From Casuarina equisetifolia (taxonomy: Eukaryota; Streptophyta; Magnoliopsida; Fagales; Casuarinaceae), in NCBI GenBank assembly GCA_028551475.1, contig CM052361.1, positions 27,045,491 through 27,109,490 of the forward strand: a stretch of 64,000 bases of DNA, written 5' to 3'. Under the pieces are notes generated by a model. The model searched no databases and was not told where the DNA came from. It saw nothing but the letters and a program-made list of their open reading frames with translations. Positions 1 to 10,500 of the stretch are shown piece after piece. Position numbers and translations under genes: made by a program. Numbering within the stretch: position 1 is the first letter of the stretch; the number at the start of each line of letters is the position of its first letter.

Positions 1-2359
1 GTTCTCTGTCGCGTTTAACTTCCATACCAAGGATTCGCTTTACCGGTCCTAAATCTTTCATTGCGAAAGACTTGCCTAAATCTTTCTTCAGCTCAGCAAT
101 CTTCTTAATGTCCTGGCCAACAATCAACATATCATCAACATATAGGAGTAGGATGACAAAATCACCACTTGGAAAGTGCTTCATAAACACACAATGATCT
201 GAGTTGGTCTTGTTATAACCATGTTGTAACATGGATGACTCAAACTTCTTGTACCATTGACGAGGTGCTTGTTTTAACCATACAAGTTTTTCTTCAATCG
301 ATATACAAGATTCTCCTTGCCTTTTTCCATGAAGCCCTCTAGTTGCTCCATATAAATCTCTTCCTCCAAGTCTCCATGAAGGAATGTAGTCTTCACATCA
401 AGTTGTTCTACCTCTAAGTTCAGTCTAGCAGCCAAACCAAGAATAACTCTTATTGAAGACATCCTCACCACAGGAGAGAAAATCTCTTTAAAGTCAATAC
501 CTTTCTTCTGACCATAACCCTTCACAACTAACCGCGCCTTGTACTTGGTAGTGGATTGTTCTCTTCTGACTTCAACTTGTATACCCACTTATTTTTAAGT
601 GCTCTCCTACCTTTAGGTAATGTCACAAGATCATAAGTGTGATTTTCCCGTAAGGAATTCATCTCCTCTTGCATAGCTTTCTTCCACTCTTTCTTGTGCT
701 CACATTCATTTGCTTCCTCATAGCATTGCGGTTCTCCCCCATCAGTTAGCATCAAGTACTCATGTGGTAGATACTTCATCGAAGTTTGATGCTCTCTACT
801 AGATCTTCTCAGTGGGGGCTGGGTTGATGGCTCAACTGAATGATTATCAACATGTCATTCAGATTCTTCAACAACTGGAGTTTCAGGAACTTTTTCACTT
901 GCTACATCCTCAAGTGGCTCTTCTTGTGTAGTTCCCCCTTCATGTGCACTTACTGGGGAAGAACAAGGTGAGATTATATCCTTAAAATTTTCATTAACAA
1001 CTCTTGGCTTTCCAGTCTTCTTAAGATCTTCAATAGTCTGATCTTCAAAGAAGATAACATCTCTGCTTCTAATCAGTTTCTTTACAGCTGGATCCCATAA
1101 TCTGTATCCAAAAGCATCATGTCCATAGCCCAAGAAGATGCAATCTCGAGCTTTATCATCAAGCTTGTTCCTCTCGTCCTTAGGAATGTGAACAGACACC
1201 CTGCAGCCAAATACTCTCAAGTACTTAAAAGAAACCTCCTTGCCAGTCCATACTTTCTCAGGTATATCACCTTCTAATGGAACTGAAGGAGACAGGTTAA
1301 TAAGATCTACTACAGTACTCATAGCTTCACCCCAAAATGACTGAGATAATCCAGAATGTGAAAGCATACACCTGATCCTCTCAACTATAGTTCTGTTCAT
1401 CTGTTTTGCAACCCTATTATGCTCTGGAGTTTTAGGAACTGTCTTCTCAAGCTTGATATCCTGAGTTTTGCAATATTCTTCAAACTGCCCTCTATATTCA
1501 CCTCCATTATCTGCACGGACGCACTTCAGTTTCCTTCCAGTTGCTCTCTCAACCATAGCATGAAACTATTTAAAGACCTCCAAAACCTGATCCTTAGTCT
1601 TTAGTGCATAAGCCCATACCTTTCTAGAATAATTATCAATGAAGGTAACAAAATACATAGTGCCACCAAGAGTTTTCACCTTTAACATACACACATCTGA
1701 ATGAATCAAATCAAGAATATGTTTTCTTCTAGACGGGGGTCTTCTCCGAAATGAGACTCTACGTTGCTTTCCAGCTAAGCAATGATCACAAGGCTTCAAC
1801 TGCAAATCAACACCACTAACTCTTGATATGATTTTGTTCTTTATCAAATGCTGAATTTCCTTCTCACTGAGATGTCCAAGTCGTTTGTGCCATAACTCCA
1901 TGTGATTATCTTCCACCATATTTACCTTGCCTTTCTGAATACTAGCTTCAGTCTTGTAGAGAGTACTGACCTTCTGTCTTTTTGCAAGTATAAGAGAACC
2001 TCTACTAAGTTTCCATTTACCGCCACCAAAGTAGTTATCATATCCCTCATCATCAAGGATGCCAGTAAGTATCAAGTTGAAACAAATCTCAGGGACATGT
2101 TTGACATTTTTCAAAACTAGCTTACATCCAACACTAGTCTCCAAATTACATCTCTAATGCCAACTATCTTTGCCTGTGCATTATTTCCCAAGCTAACACA
2201 CCCAAAATCACCACCTGAATAAGATGTGAAGAACCTTTCATGTGGGGTAACATGAAAAGAGGCACTTGTGTCAACAATCCAAGATGAAACCTGACATGAG
2301 ATGTTGATCTGAGAATCACAAAAGATCATAATATCCCCAATACTGGATGTAGTTGCCAC
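1..2359 (-). pseudogene. copia A pol region (protease, integrase, RT), broken
   Basis: Fragments of a copia Pol polyprotein on the minus strand. The protease piece (2117-2359) has WIVDTSAS at the active site, with Ser where Gly is usual. The next piece (1566-2144) holds the GAG-pre-integrase His/Cys zinc motif (HKRLGH, then CDHC) and the start of the integrase core (SDVC, FIDNYSRKVW). A stop separates it from 855-1556, which carries RADNGGEYRGQF and the integrase C-terminal part. RT begins near 779 ([11 protein letters not shown], then [16 protein letters not shown] in a shifted frame at 274-588), and a YVDD box can be read on the minus strand near 130-145. Several frame changes make this non-coding as it stands. 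Confidence 0.88.
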
Positions 2360-2395
2360 TGTATCTTTTTCAACTTCCTTTTCTCTATTCCTTGA

Positions 2396-3124
2396 TTATT
2401 CTCCCTTGAGTATTTTACAGTCTCTCTTATAATGGCCAGACTTACCACAGTGATAGCACTTGACATCTTTCCTTGAACGTGAGACTTCACGTGCTTTATC
2501 AGAATTTGGTGCTCTACTCTTGCTTCTACCTCTACTCTTGCTTCTGTCTCTATTTTTGTCTCCATATCTGTTTCTCCCCCTCCTTTCTGTAACCAATACT
2601 TCTGTATGTCCATGTGCTCCTTGCTCAATTATTCTAGTTTCTTCATTAAGCAAACCTTCATGAACTGACTTCATATTTAGAATGATGCCCGGAGCTGAGT
2701 TTGTGAGAGTGACTACCAATGTTTGCCAACTATCAAGTAAGTTACTCAACAATAACATTGCTTGCAGTTCATCTTCTAGAACAATCTTTACCATTGCTAA
2801 TTGATTCACCAAAGACTTAAACTCACTCAAGAACTCTGTCATTGGCCGTCCTACCTTGTACTTCAAGTTAATTAACCTCTTAAGTAGGGAAACCTTATTC
2901 TGAGGAGTCTTGCGTTCATAGAGAGCCTTAAGCTTCTTCCATAACTCACTAGCTTTAGTCTCGTGTGCAATATGGTGATAAATATTGTCTTCAACAAATT
3001 GTCTATTTTGAGAGACAATTTTCTTATTCAACTTCTCCCACTCTTTATCAGTCAGCTTCTCAGGCCTAGCAGAATCTCCTTCCACAGCATCATACAGATC
3101 TCTACTAATCAAGTAATTTTCCAT
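2396..3124 (-). pseudogene. copia A gag with CCHC zinc knuckle
   Basis: An open frame of 242 codons starting with MENYLISRDLYDAVEG, a typical copia (Tnt1-like) capsid start. It has a UBN2-type gag core (WKKLKALYERKT, LLLSNLLDSW), an Arg/Ser-rich basic stretch, and one zinc knuckle C-x2-C-x4-H-x4-C (CYHCGKSGHYKRDC) near residue 225. The product would form the nucleocapsid particle that packages the element RNA. The frame is open, but the following protease is out of frame with it, so the element as a whole is called defective. Confidence 0.85.
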
Positions 3125-3399
3125 CCGCGGCTTCCAAGTTTAGAAATTAGATGAATTTAACATGGTCATACCTTTACTAGAAGTATTCATATCATCCATC
3201 ACAACAAAATAAACTCCCTTTTGACTTCCTCCTCAAATAGGAATCAAAAGTGCAAAATTACCAAAATACCCCTCAATAAATGCCAACCAAATTGACCAAA
3301 ATACCCCTATGATTATGCCCAAAAACAGTCAAATATCTCCCAAAAAATCACAGAAAATACTGCAGAAATCGATATAGAAATCACATGAAAATTCTGTCC

Positions 3400-3550
3400 A
3401 GTCAAAGTCAACGGTCAACAATCAAAGTCAACGCTTGATCGGTCAACGATCAAAGTCAAGATCGCTCGGTCAATGGTTAACGGACAACTGGATTGGGTTG
3501 ACAAATCGGGTCTGGATTTGGGCTAGGCCGGGTCAACGGTCAACGGTCAA
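3400..3550 (-). promoter_or_regulatory. cluster of ten W-box motifs in the copia A leader
   Basis: Between the primer site and gag, the minus strand holds ten TTGACC/TTGACT hexamers. They are seen on the plus strand as GGTCAA/AGTCAA at 3400, 3406, 3413, 3426, 3441, 3454, 3468, 3531, 3538 and 3545. TTGAC[C/T] is the known core bound by WRKY transcription factors. The density (ten in about 150 bp) is well above chance expectation. It may simply be a degenerate short tandem repeat; that WRKY proteins act here is inference. Confidence 0.6.
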
Positions 3551-3614
3551 CACCTCATCGATCAACGGTAACTGCCTGACAAAGAATGAGCCTTGGCCCT
3601 AATTTAGGAACCTA

Positions 3615-3627
3615 GGCTCCGATACCA
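3615..3627 (-). other. primer-binding site of copia A
   Basis: The minus strand reads TGGTATCGGAGCC, one base off the usual plant initiator-Met tRNA primer site (TGGTATCAGAGCC). It lies 3 bp inside the LTR, as expected for a minus-strand element. Confidence 0.85.
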
Positions 3628-3630
3628 GTT

Positions 3631-4016
3631 TGTTAGAAAACAAACCCATGAATCTAAACTCACGGAATCTCTCAGGATCTCACCGCACACACAAAAAGAA
3701 TATTAGTCAAGTAAAGAACACACAGAAATTACGAGGTTCAGGATAATCCCTACGTCCCCGGCCTAAGGAGCAATTCTTCACTATGATGAGGAGGGCTTAC
3801 AGTGCTTACAAAAAACCTCTGTTTTCTCTCAATCTCTCACAACCTCATACTTAGGTTTCTCCATAAGGTTTCCTTTTATACAAGTATTAAGGAAACCCAA
3901 ATAGAATAGGACTAAGAGACCTAAATAGAATAAGACTAGGAAACCCATATAAACTACCCACAATACAAATATAGTAGTTACATAATTACCCTTACTAATT
4001 TACTCCAAACCTAACA
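3631..4016 (-). repeat. 5' LTR of copia A
   Basis: A 386 bp segment bounded by the perfect 6 bp inverted ends TGTTAG and CTAACA, directly beside the primer site. The partner LTR is outside the window, so identity between the two cannot be checked. A TATA-like run (TATATTTGTATTG on the minus strand) lies near its upstream end. Confidence 0.88.
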
Positions 4017-4250
4017 TTTCTCAACACACAACAATGAAAAGAATAGCTTATCTAGCATTCCTGAGTTGCCTGAGTCTCCGACTGATGGGTTGGTTTGAAA
4101 GAAATACTACGGCAATGTGGACTTTCCGTTTGCCAGGCAAGGTTTTCTTAAATGATGCTGTCAGATATTGTTTTACAGAAGCGTTGGCTTTCTTGCATGG
4201 TCGTATGCATTGTGGATAAATTTGATTGCGTATAATCTAGTCAAAGGAGA
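4017..4250 (+). other. 3' flank of an RLK copy left of the window
   Basis: Directly right of the LTR, the sequence TTTCTCAACACACAACAATG matches the flank of unit 1 (about 15629) and of unit 3 (about 43011). The later part, with GGTTTGAAAGAAATACTACGGC and CTTGCATGGTCG, also matches 58980-59110 behind unit 4 and 62390-62510. It is therefore the 3' flank of another RLK copy whose coding part lies left of the window. Confidence 0.7.
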
Positions 4251-5100
4251 GCCGTGATGGCCCTAAAGCACATCGTGTCCCTCTGGATGAATTTGTTTAT
4301 TAATCGCAGGGTCTAGTTTTTGGACAAGAAGCACCGCCCGGTCTATTTTGTCTACGTAACCGTTGGATATCTCGGATATTGTTCCGTCGTTTGTAAGAAA
4401 AGAAAACCCATTTTGTCTTTCTTCCACACGAATTTCCAAACCTCTGCTTGTGGGGGTTTCATGATGATGCAGCCTTTATAGTTTTTCAACCCCTCCACAG
4501 CCAAGAGAGTCCACCGCCATGGCCTGTATCAGAGAACATCCACTTTGTCTACCAAAAAATACGTTGGAATGGATAAAGTAAATGCATTCGTATTTTTTTT
4601 TTGTTTGATAATGTATGCAATATTTTACCCTCTGGATGAACAGATGGCTGCCATCTGCATCACCCTCGAACTCTAGCTTTCGTAGGGGAGATGTTCAGAA
4701 AGGTACTCAGTTTCGAACTCTTCTTTCTTACTCTTGTCACCCCCATCGTAACTTCAACGGTGGCTTATAGACTTATACTTTGATAATCTTAATCTCTACC
4801 ATTCAATCCTCCCCTAGTATGGAGTTCTCCGTGTTTCTTTCCACTAAATCTAAATTTGCATGGTTTCTATGGTATTTTTCTTCTCAAGCTGGAGACTTCC
4901 ACTGTACTTGATTTGAATTGGTTCAGTTACAAAGAGTTAAATTGAGAGCTGCTTAGGAATTTCTTCTCCCACAGTTCAATTGAGAGCTGCTTAGGAATTC
5001 AATTGCGTTAAGTTCTTGTAGGCATTTCCTGTTGTCAGGTGGAGCAATTGGACAATTACCAGCTTTGGGTGCTCCTGGAACAATTTGGGATGTATCTGAC
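4251..5100 (+). pseudogene. promoter and 5' leader relic of an RLK copy, coding part lost
   Basis: This stretch aligns by eye with 63230-63930, the region just upstream of unit 5. Shared landmarks in the same order are GCTGCCATCTGCATCA, TTTCGAACTCTTCTT, AGACTTATACTTTGAT, AAATCTAAATTTGC and TTCCTGTTGTCAGGTGGAG. The similarity ends at GGGATGTATCTGA, which is where unit 5 begins its coding exon (GGGATGTACATCTC). The reading frame of a receptor does not follow. I infer a promoter/leader left behind after the gene body was deleted. Confidence 0.6.
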
Positions 5101-5189
5101 AGTGACTTAATGATCCATGAAATAAAAGTTTGCTTCCGGCGAGCAGCGAGCCGTTCACATCTGGCGAAATACCTTGATCCCTAAATGAA

Positions 5190-5310
5190 AGATTTTGAAC
5201 GTATTAGGTGATGACCGGAAACATTCAACTGGTTTGGTAATAAACGTGTAAGAACGGACCTGGTCTGTGAAAATGAGATCAAATGCAGTTTCCATGGCTC
5301 CGCGGATATT
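5190..5310 (-). repeat. inverted partial copy of the RLK downstream flank
   Basis: The reverse complement of this stretch matches 16290-16410 behind unit 1: GCCACGGAAACTGCAT, TTTCACAAACCAGGTCCGTTC, ATTACCAAACC and CATCACCTAATACGTTCAAAAT. It is the only piece of this flank found in opposite orientation, so a local inversion or a filler insertion took place. Confidence 0.65.
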
Positions 5311-5399
5311 CTCGTTGCTAGAGATGATGGAGGCTCGACGTGGCCCGCGAATGACGCGGTGTGAGAGTCGTGGTGCAGAGAAAATGTAAATTTTAGAGA

Positions 5400-6430
5400 G
5401 AATAATTTATACCTAACTTAATGTCACGGAAAATAAACAAATCTATTTCTTTGTAACTTATATTTTTAAGTTTTTAATTTTTCTCATGCACTTAACCTAA
5501 ACATACAGATTCATTTGTATAATCATAAATATGGCTGTGATCCAATTGGCCTTTGAAAAAGTGAAAGAAAGGGAATTAATATGCACATGATTGTGACCTA
5601 AAAAAAATCTTATAAATTAAAAATCATTAAAGTATAAGGGCTCATTCCAAAACTTTAAGATATTAAGTGAAAAAATTTTATTATTTATAAGTCCAAGGAT
5701 TTATTATTTTACAATCAATGTAGGACATATGCATCTTCAACAAAAATCAATACAACTTGATTGACTAAGCCCACATTTACATCTTCAACAAATAAACATC
5801 TCATGAATTTTTTCATTAACTATAATCTATTGGAGGGGTTCTCTCCAACAATTAACTTTCAAGAAAACTTTATTTACTTGCTTATTAAGTTTCTTTATAT
5901 TTTTCTTATTTATATAAAAAAAAATTCTAAAGAAATTCTAGTAAGATACTACTAAAAAAACCTATCATAATAAAGTATAAGAATTTTATCTAGATACTGC
6001 TAAGAAAATTCACTATAATTAAAGGATAACTTTTAGTTTCATAATTACATAAAGATCACTAATATAATTATTCCACCAATTCTTACAATACTTGATAGTA
6101 AGGTATATGCCCAATCCGTATCAGTAGCAGCTTTTTTGTATTAGGCATACAACACCACATACTTCTTCATGTGGTGAAAAGAAGGTGGCATATTGTCGCT
6201 GTTTTCTTACCATGTATTCTGCTTTATTTATTTAAGCTATAAGAGGCCATGGTTTGTCTTTTGAACGATTGAAACCAGCCTTCTATTGCTACAAATGATG
6301 AATGAAAGTAAGAGCCTTTAGATTCACCGTGCCGTATGTTTCTTTCACAAATCTCTTTGCGAACTGCCCTGCTTTTATTCTCTGTGTTTGACAGAAACAG
6401 AGTTCAGTTCACATTAGAGCGTGCCTACTT
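5400..6430. other. AT-rich intergenic stretch, no gene seen
   Basis: Strongly AT-rich DNA with no credible coding region. A short segment near 5745 (CAATACAACTTGATTGACTAAGC) matches the consensus of the ~155 bp satellite found behind units 1 and 3, so at least one satellite relic is present. Confidence 0.6.
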
Positions 6431-6549
6431 TTTTTTTTGATGGAACCAGGGGCTATATGCTGTTACAAACCGAGAACTACAATCACTTCACAAGACCGAC
6501 AGGGAACAAGACGTGTACGATTAAGGAGAAGATAAGCGCAATACAATAA

Positions 6550-7000
6550 AGAATGTGCTGCTTGCTTCTGGTTTCTTCGCTTTCCAACACCAATGGTCGA
6601 GATTGCCCTGTGGTTTGCAAGTGCGGTTGCCCTCCGTCATCTCCAAAAGAAGAATATCTGCTGAGCCATGAAAACTGCATTTTATTTCACTTTCACAGAC
6701 CAGCTCGATTCAAGAGGACGTGTACGACCCAACCACTGAACGCTTCCGGTACAGCGTTCAAACTACCTAATTGTTAATTAGTCTTCACACAAATCTATCT
6801 ACAAATGATCATGACCTACAACCAAATCTTCCACGTCCCATTAATGACTCTCTATTTGTCAACTAAAAAGCAGTTGAATTTCGGCTCGGAATTGGGGGCT
6901 CTTACGTTTAACAGAAGAATAGAAACGAAACACTGCATAGACTGAGTCGGAAGTCTGGATTTACAATCTGGTCATTGGTGTCTGTACGTTGTTGTTCCAT
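6550..7000 (+). repeat. partial copy of the inter-RLK block upstream of unit 1
   Basis: This resembles 16230-16400 and 17460-17560: GCAATTGGCC-like and TGAGCCATGAAAACTGCATTTT segments, one degraded satellite monomer around 6790-6880, then CGGAATTGGGGGCTC and CAGACTGAGTCGGAAGTC-like text. It marks unit 1 as a product of the same tandem amplification as its neighbours, but this copy is older (more diverged) than the pair behind units 1 and 3. Confidence 0.6.
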
Positions 7001-7124
7001 GAGGATTACCTTTTCGGACCCGGAAAAGAGTGTCTAGAGCATACAAATTACTTGTCAAACAGATGGATGGCGTGCCGGAACTTCGCCGAGTGAAAACGAT
7101 GGCTGTTTTATAACTGGCACGTGG

Positions 7125-7373
7125 TTGAAATTTGGGTATGGCAACCTGGTCAGAAAAATACGACCTTTCATAAGCTTCTCAATTTCAAACTATTTGTTTC
7201 TTGCTGAAGCTGCTCCAGGCTTACTATTCAACGTCTATGCGTCGCTCATTCTGATAAAACCACCACTTGTCGACCTTTATTTACATGATCTTCTCGCGGT
7301 TTGGCTGGGTTGTTTCTTGAAGCTGTCTGGGGCGAGAAAATTTTTAAGGTGTTTTCCTTGTTCTGTTGCCTAG
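7125..7373 (+). other. open frame upstream of unit 1, homologous to the uORF of units 2 and 4
   Basis: An 82-codon open frame ending about 150 bp before the RLK start. It aligns over its length with the 94- and 91-codon frames before units 2 and 4 (shared text such as YLFxAEAAxGL, YAS, WLxCFLKLSxAR, stop in the same place). In unit 1 the equivalent ATG (7099) is followed by TAA after four codons, and the remaining frame starts only at a TTG. A functional role is unproven; it could be an untranslated leader that happens to stay open. Confidence 0.4.
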
Positions 7374-7524
7374 TAATTAGGACCTTTTGCTTATTCATTT
7401 ATTTAACAGTGCTAAAAGCTAATATCTTCTTTCCTTGCTTTGCAATTCAAGAACGTACGTTCTCAAAGCTATTTCCTGTTAACAGGCGGTTTCCGGTGTT
7501 GGCCGGTGATAGAAATTTATCTGG

Positions 7525-10500
7525 ATGTTTCCATCAAGAACTTTGACGTATGGGGTCCTTATTGCTGTGGGGTTGTGTTGCTCTTTAGTGCTTGTTGAAG
7601 CACAGAATTACATTACTAACCCCACAGAAGGTGATTATTTGCTTTAAAGTAATTTATTTATTTTTTGCTTGAGAACTTTAGGATTCACATGCTAATATTG
7701 ACGATCGCATTCTTGAGCTGTACTTTTATTGGAGTAAGTATGCTCAAACTTGGATCTTCCAACGACCTGGATGTATACAATCGAAATGACTTAGTTTTCT
7801 CTTAACATGGTGGTAAGCCTGATACTAGAGCTACAAAAACATGACGACCACTAAGGCTTATGCACTTCTTTATTATTTATGTTGATGGAATCACCATTGA
7901 AATTTCTATCATTTGCAGTGAAAGCATTGGGGGCCATCAGGGCGAGTCTGATAGATCCCAATAAGAATCTGAGTAATTGGGATCGAGGAGACCCATGTAC
8001 ATCAAATTGGGTGGGAGTTTTGTGCTACAATATGACATTAGAAGATGGATATCTACATGTTCAACGACTGTATGATTTTACATTTCTTTCTGTCATTGAG
8101 CATTATTGATGCGTCTAATGTTACATATCTCCTTTCACTTGTAATAATTTACTTTTTTGTATTTCTTTTTTTCCCTCATGCATGATGCGATGTATTTAAC
8201 CCCAATTGTAAACTTTTCCGTGTGAGTTGGTGCCCGGAAATAAACTTCCTTGCCTCTGTAGCCCATTTATTAAAGAACATGGTGGCTTTGCTTGCTAGAA
8301 GTAGGACTGACTGGATCTAGTATCCACATGTTCCTCATTTCTGCTATAAAAGATCACCAACCTGTCTTATTGGGTTTGGAAATCTGTCTTTGGGATCTTT
8401 CCATTTGCCCAGGAAATTAGCAACCAATGGTTGGTTGTATAATTTCTTGCCAGCAGATTCATTCATTGTCTCATGTCTGGCATGTTATAATAGTTATGAT
8501 GGTCGGAAGTTCAAATATAAGATTATCAGGCTTTGATAAAGCTTCAATTTACTTGCATGTAGGCATTTCCATTGAAGAACAAGTATTGGCGTTTTAATAG
8601 TTTTCCTATGGATCGCTTTCTGTAGGCAATTGTTAAGAAGGAACTTGACAGGAACTTTATCACCGGAGCTTGGCAACTTGTTGAATTTGACAATATTGTA
8701 AGGCAAAAATATGAAAGCTACTTTTTTGTGCACCAAATATATTTATCTATATCAAAGTTTTCAGATACCTTTTCTACTCCATTATTTAGGGTAGATTATT
8801 TTTCTCTAGTCTATGATGTTAGGGTTTACGTATCCTAATGATATATGTTTCTCTATTTGCTTTGTTGAAGGGATTTTATGTGGAACAACATAGGTGGGAG
8901 TATACCAAAAGAGATTGGCAATATCAAGACTTTGGTGCTTTTGTAAGTTTGATAAGTTTTTTTTTTTTTTCTTTTTTCTTGTTGTTGGAAAAGTTGGATA
9001 ATCAATACTATTATCCCACGGTTACATGCTTATACCATTAAGAAATGAAGAGTCCTACTGTTTATGCATTTTAAAACATTTGATTTAAATTAATTTACAT
9101 GTTATGTTTGGAATACCTAATATTTAACATCGTTTGGAATACTTGGTGTTTTGATGTTTTATAGTTGCAGCACTTTTGCTTTGTCTCTAATTCCACATGT
9201 AATATTTCATGTTTTCAGGCTCTTGAGTGGAAACAAATTAACAGGTCCCTTACCCGAAGAGCTAGGTTATCTTCCAAACTTGGATAGGTTACAAATTGAC
9301 GAGAACAACATATCAGGACCATTACCTATATCATTTTCAAATCTAAACAAAGCAAAGCACTTGTGAGTGTGTTTTTGATGTTAAATTGTCTAAAATCAAT
9401 TCTATAATGACTAAATTTTTAACTTCTCTTTGGTTTTCCTTTTTCTCTATTGCTTATGATGAACAGTCACATGAATAACAATTCAATTAGCGGGCAAATT
9501 CCACATGAGTTATCCCGATTAACAAGTCTTATTCACTTGTAAGTTAGTAACTAAGAACATTGTTATATTTCTTAATTATTCATATCTCAGTAAAAATCTA
9601 GGAGAATAATGACTACTATCAACTTTGCACATGCAGGCTTCTTGACAATAACAAATTATCAGGACATCTTCCACCAGAGCTCTCAGAACTTCCAAATTTA
9701 AAGATACTGTATGATTTTCACTTTTTTGAAACACAAACATATTTATGTTTATCCATAAGTGTCATTATATTTAAAGCATGTGAATTTCTTACCTTTTACT
9801 TTTTCTCCTCATCTCAAATAGTTTAGTGATTTCTATTTCTTTCCCTTTGTGCTACATTACTATTGTTTAAATGCTTTTTGTCAAGTTTCTTAATGCTTCC
9901 AATTTCTTTATCTTGCAGTCAACTTGATAACAATGACTTTGGTGGGACTTTAATTCCAACATCTTATGGCAACATATCTCAATTGTTAAAGTTGTAAGTG
10001 CATGTCTTTATACAATTTTTGTAATTGGGTTGCAAATGTAACAATTGCTAGCCTTGATGTGACAATAGAAAAAGCTTTTCCTCTCCCTTCTCCATTGCAT
10101 AAAATAAAGAAATAAAAAAAGGGAAGTGAAAGACCAAAATAAAGAGGCAAGTATTGACAAAATAGAAAGATTAGTAGGATGGTATTTTACCAAGAATAAT
10201 GTATAAATTAGTCAAATATCAAGTGAAAAAGAGTTAAAGGTAGAAAGTTAAACACAAATGTAAAATGGGTTAAACCACCTAAAGAGGCATGAAGGAATTC
10301 CACGGCAATGTGAAATATCAATTTGATGTTATACTAAATAAGTTAGGGTTTTCCATGTTTTATCATTTGTTTGATATTTTGCCTCATTTTATGTAATTTG
10401 CTTGAATCTTGAAAAGAGACAATATTATGTTAAGTAACTGTGAGAAACCTTTCATGTTCTTAAAGGCTTCATATATTTGTGAGGTGGCGACCATGGAGAA

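Larger units (their letters stand above)
1..4016 (-). mobile_element. Ty1/copia LTR retrotransposon A, open at left window edge
   Basis: A minus-strand copia element. From right to left it shows the 5' LTR (3631-4016), a tRNA-Met primer site (3615-3627), a leader, gag (2396-3124), protease, integrase and reverse transcriptase, which runs off the window at position 1. The domain order PR-IN-RT is diagnostic of Ty1/copia. The reading frame is broken by frameshifts and a stop between 855 and 2628, so the copy is defective. The insertion lies in the 3' flank of an RLK copy: the sequence right of the LTR (from 4017) matches the flanks at about 15629 and 43011, where no element is present. The left LTR and target duplication are outside the window. 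Confidence 0.93.
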
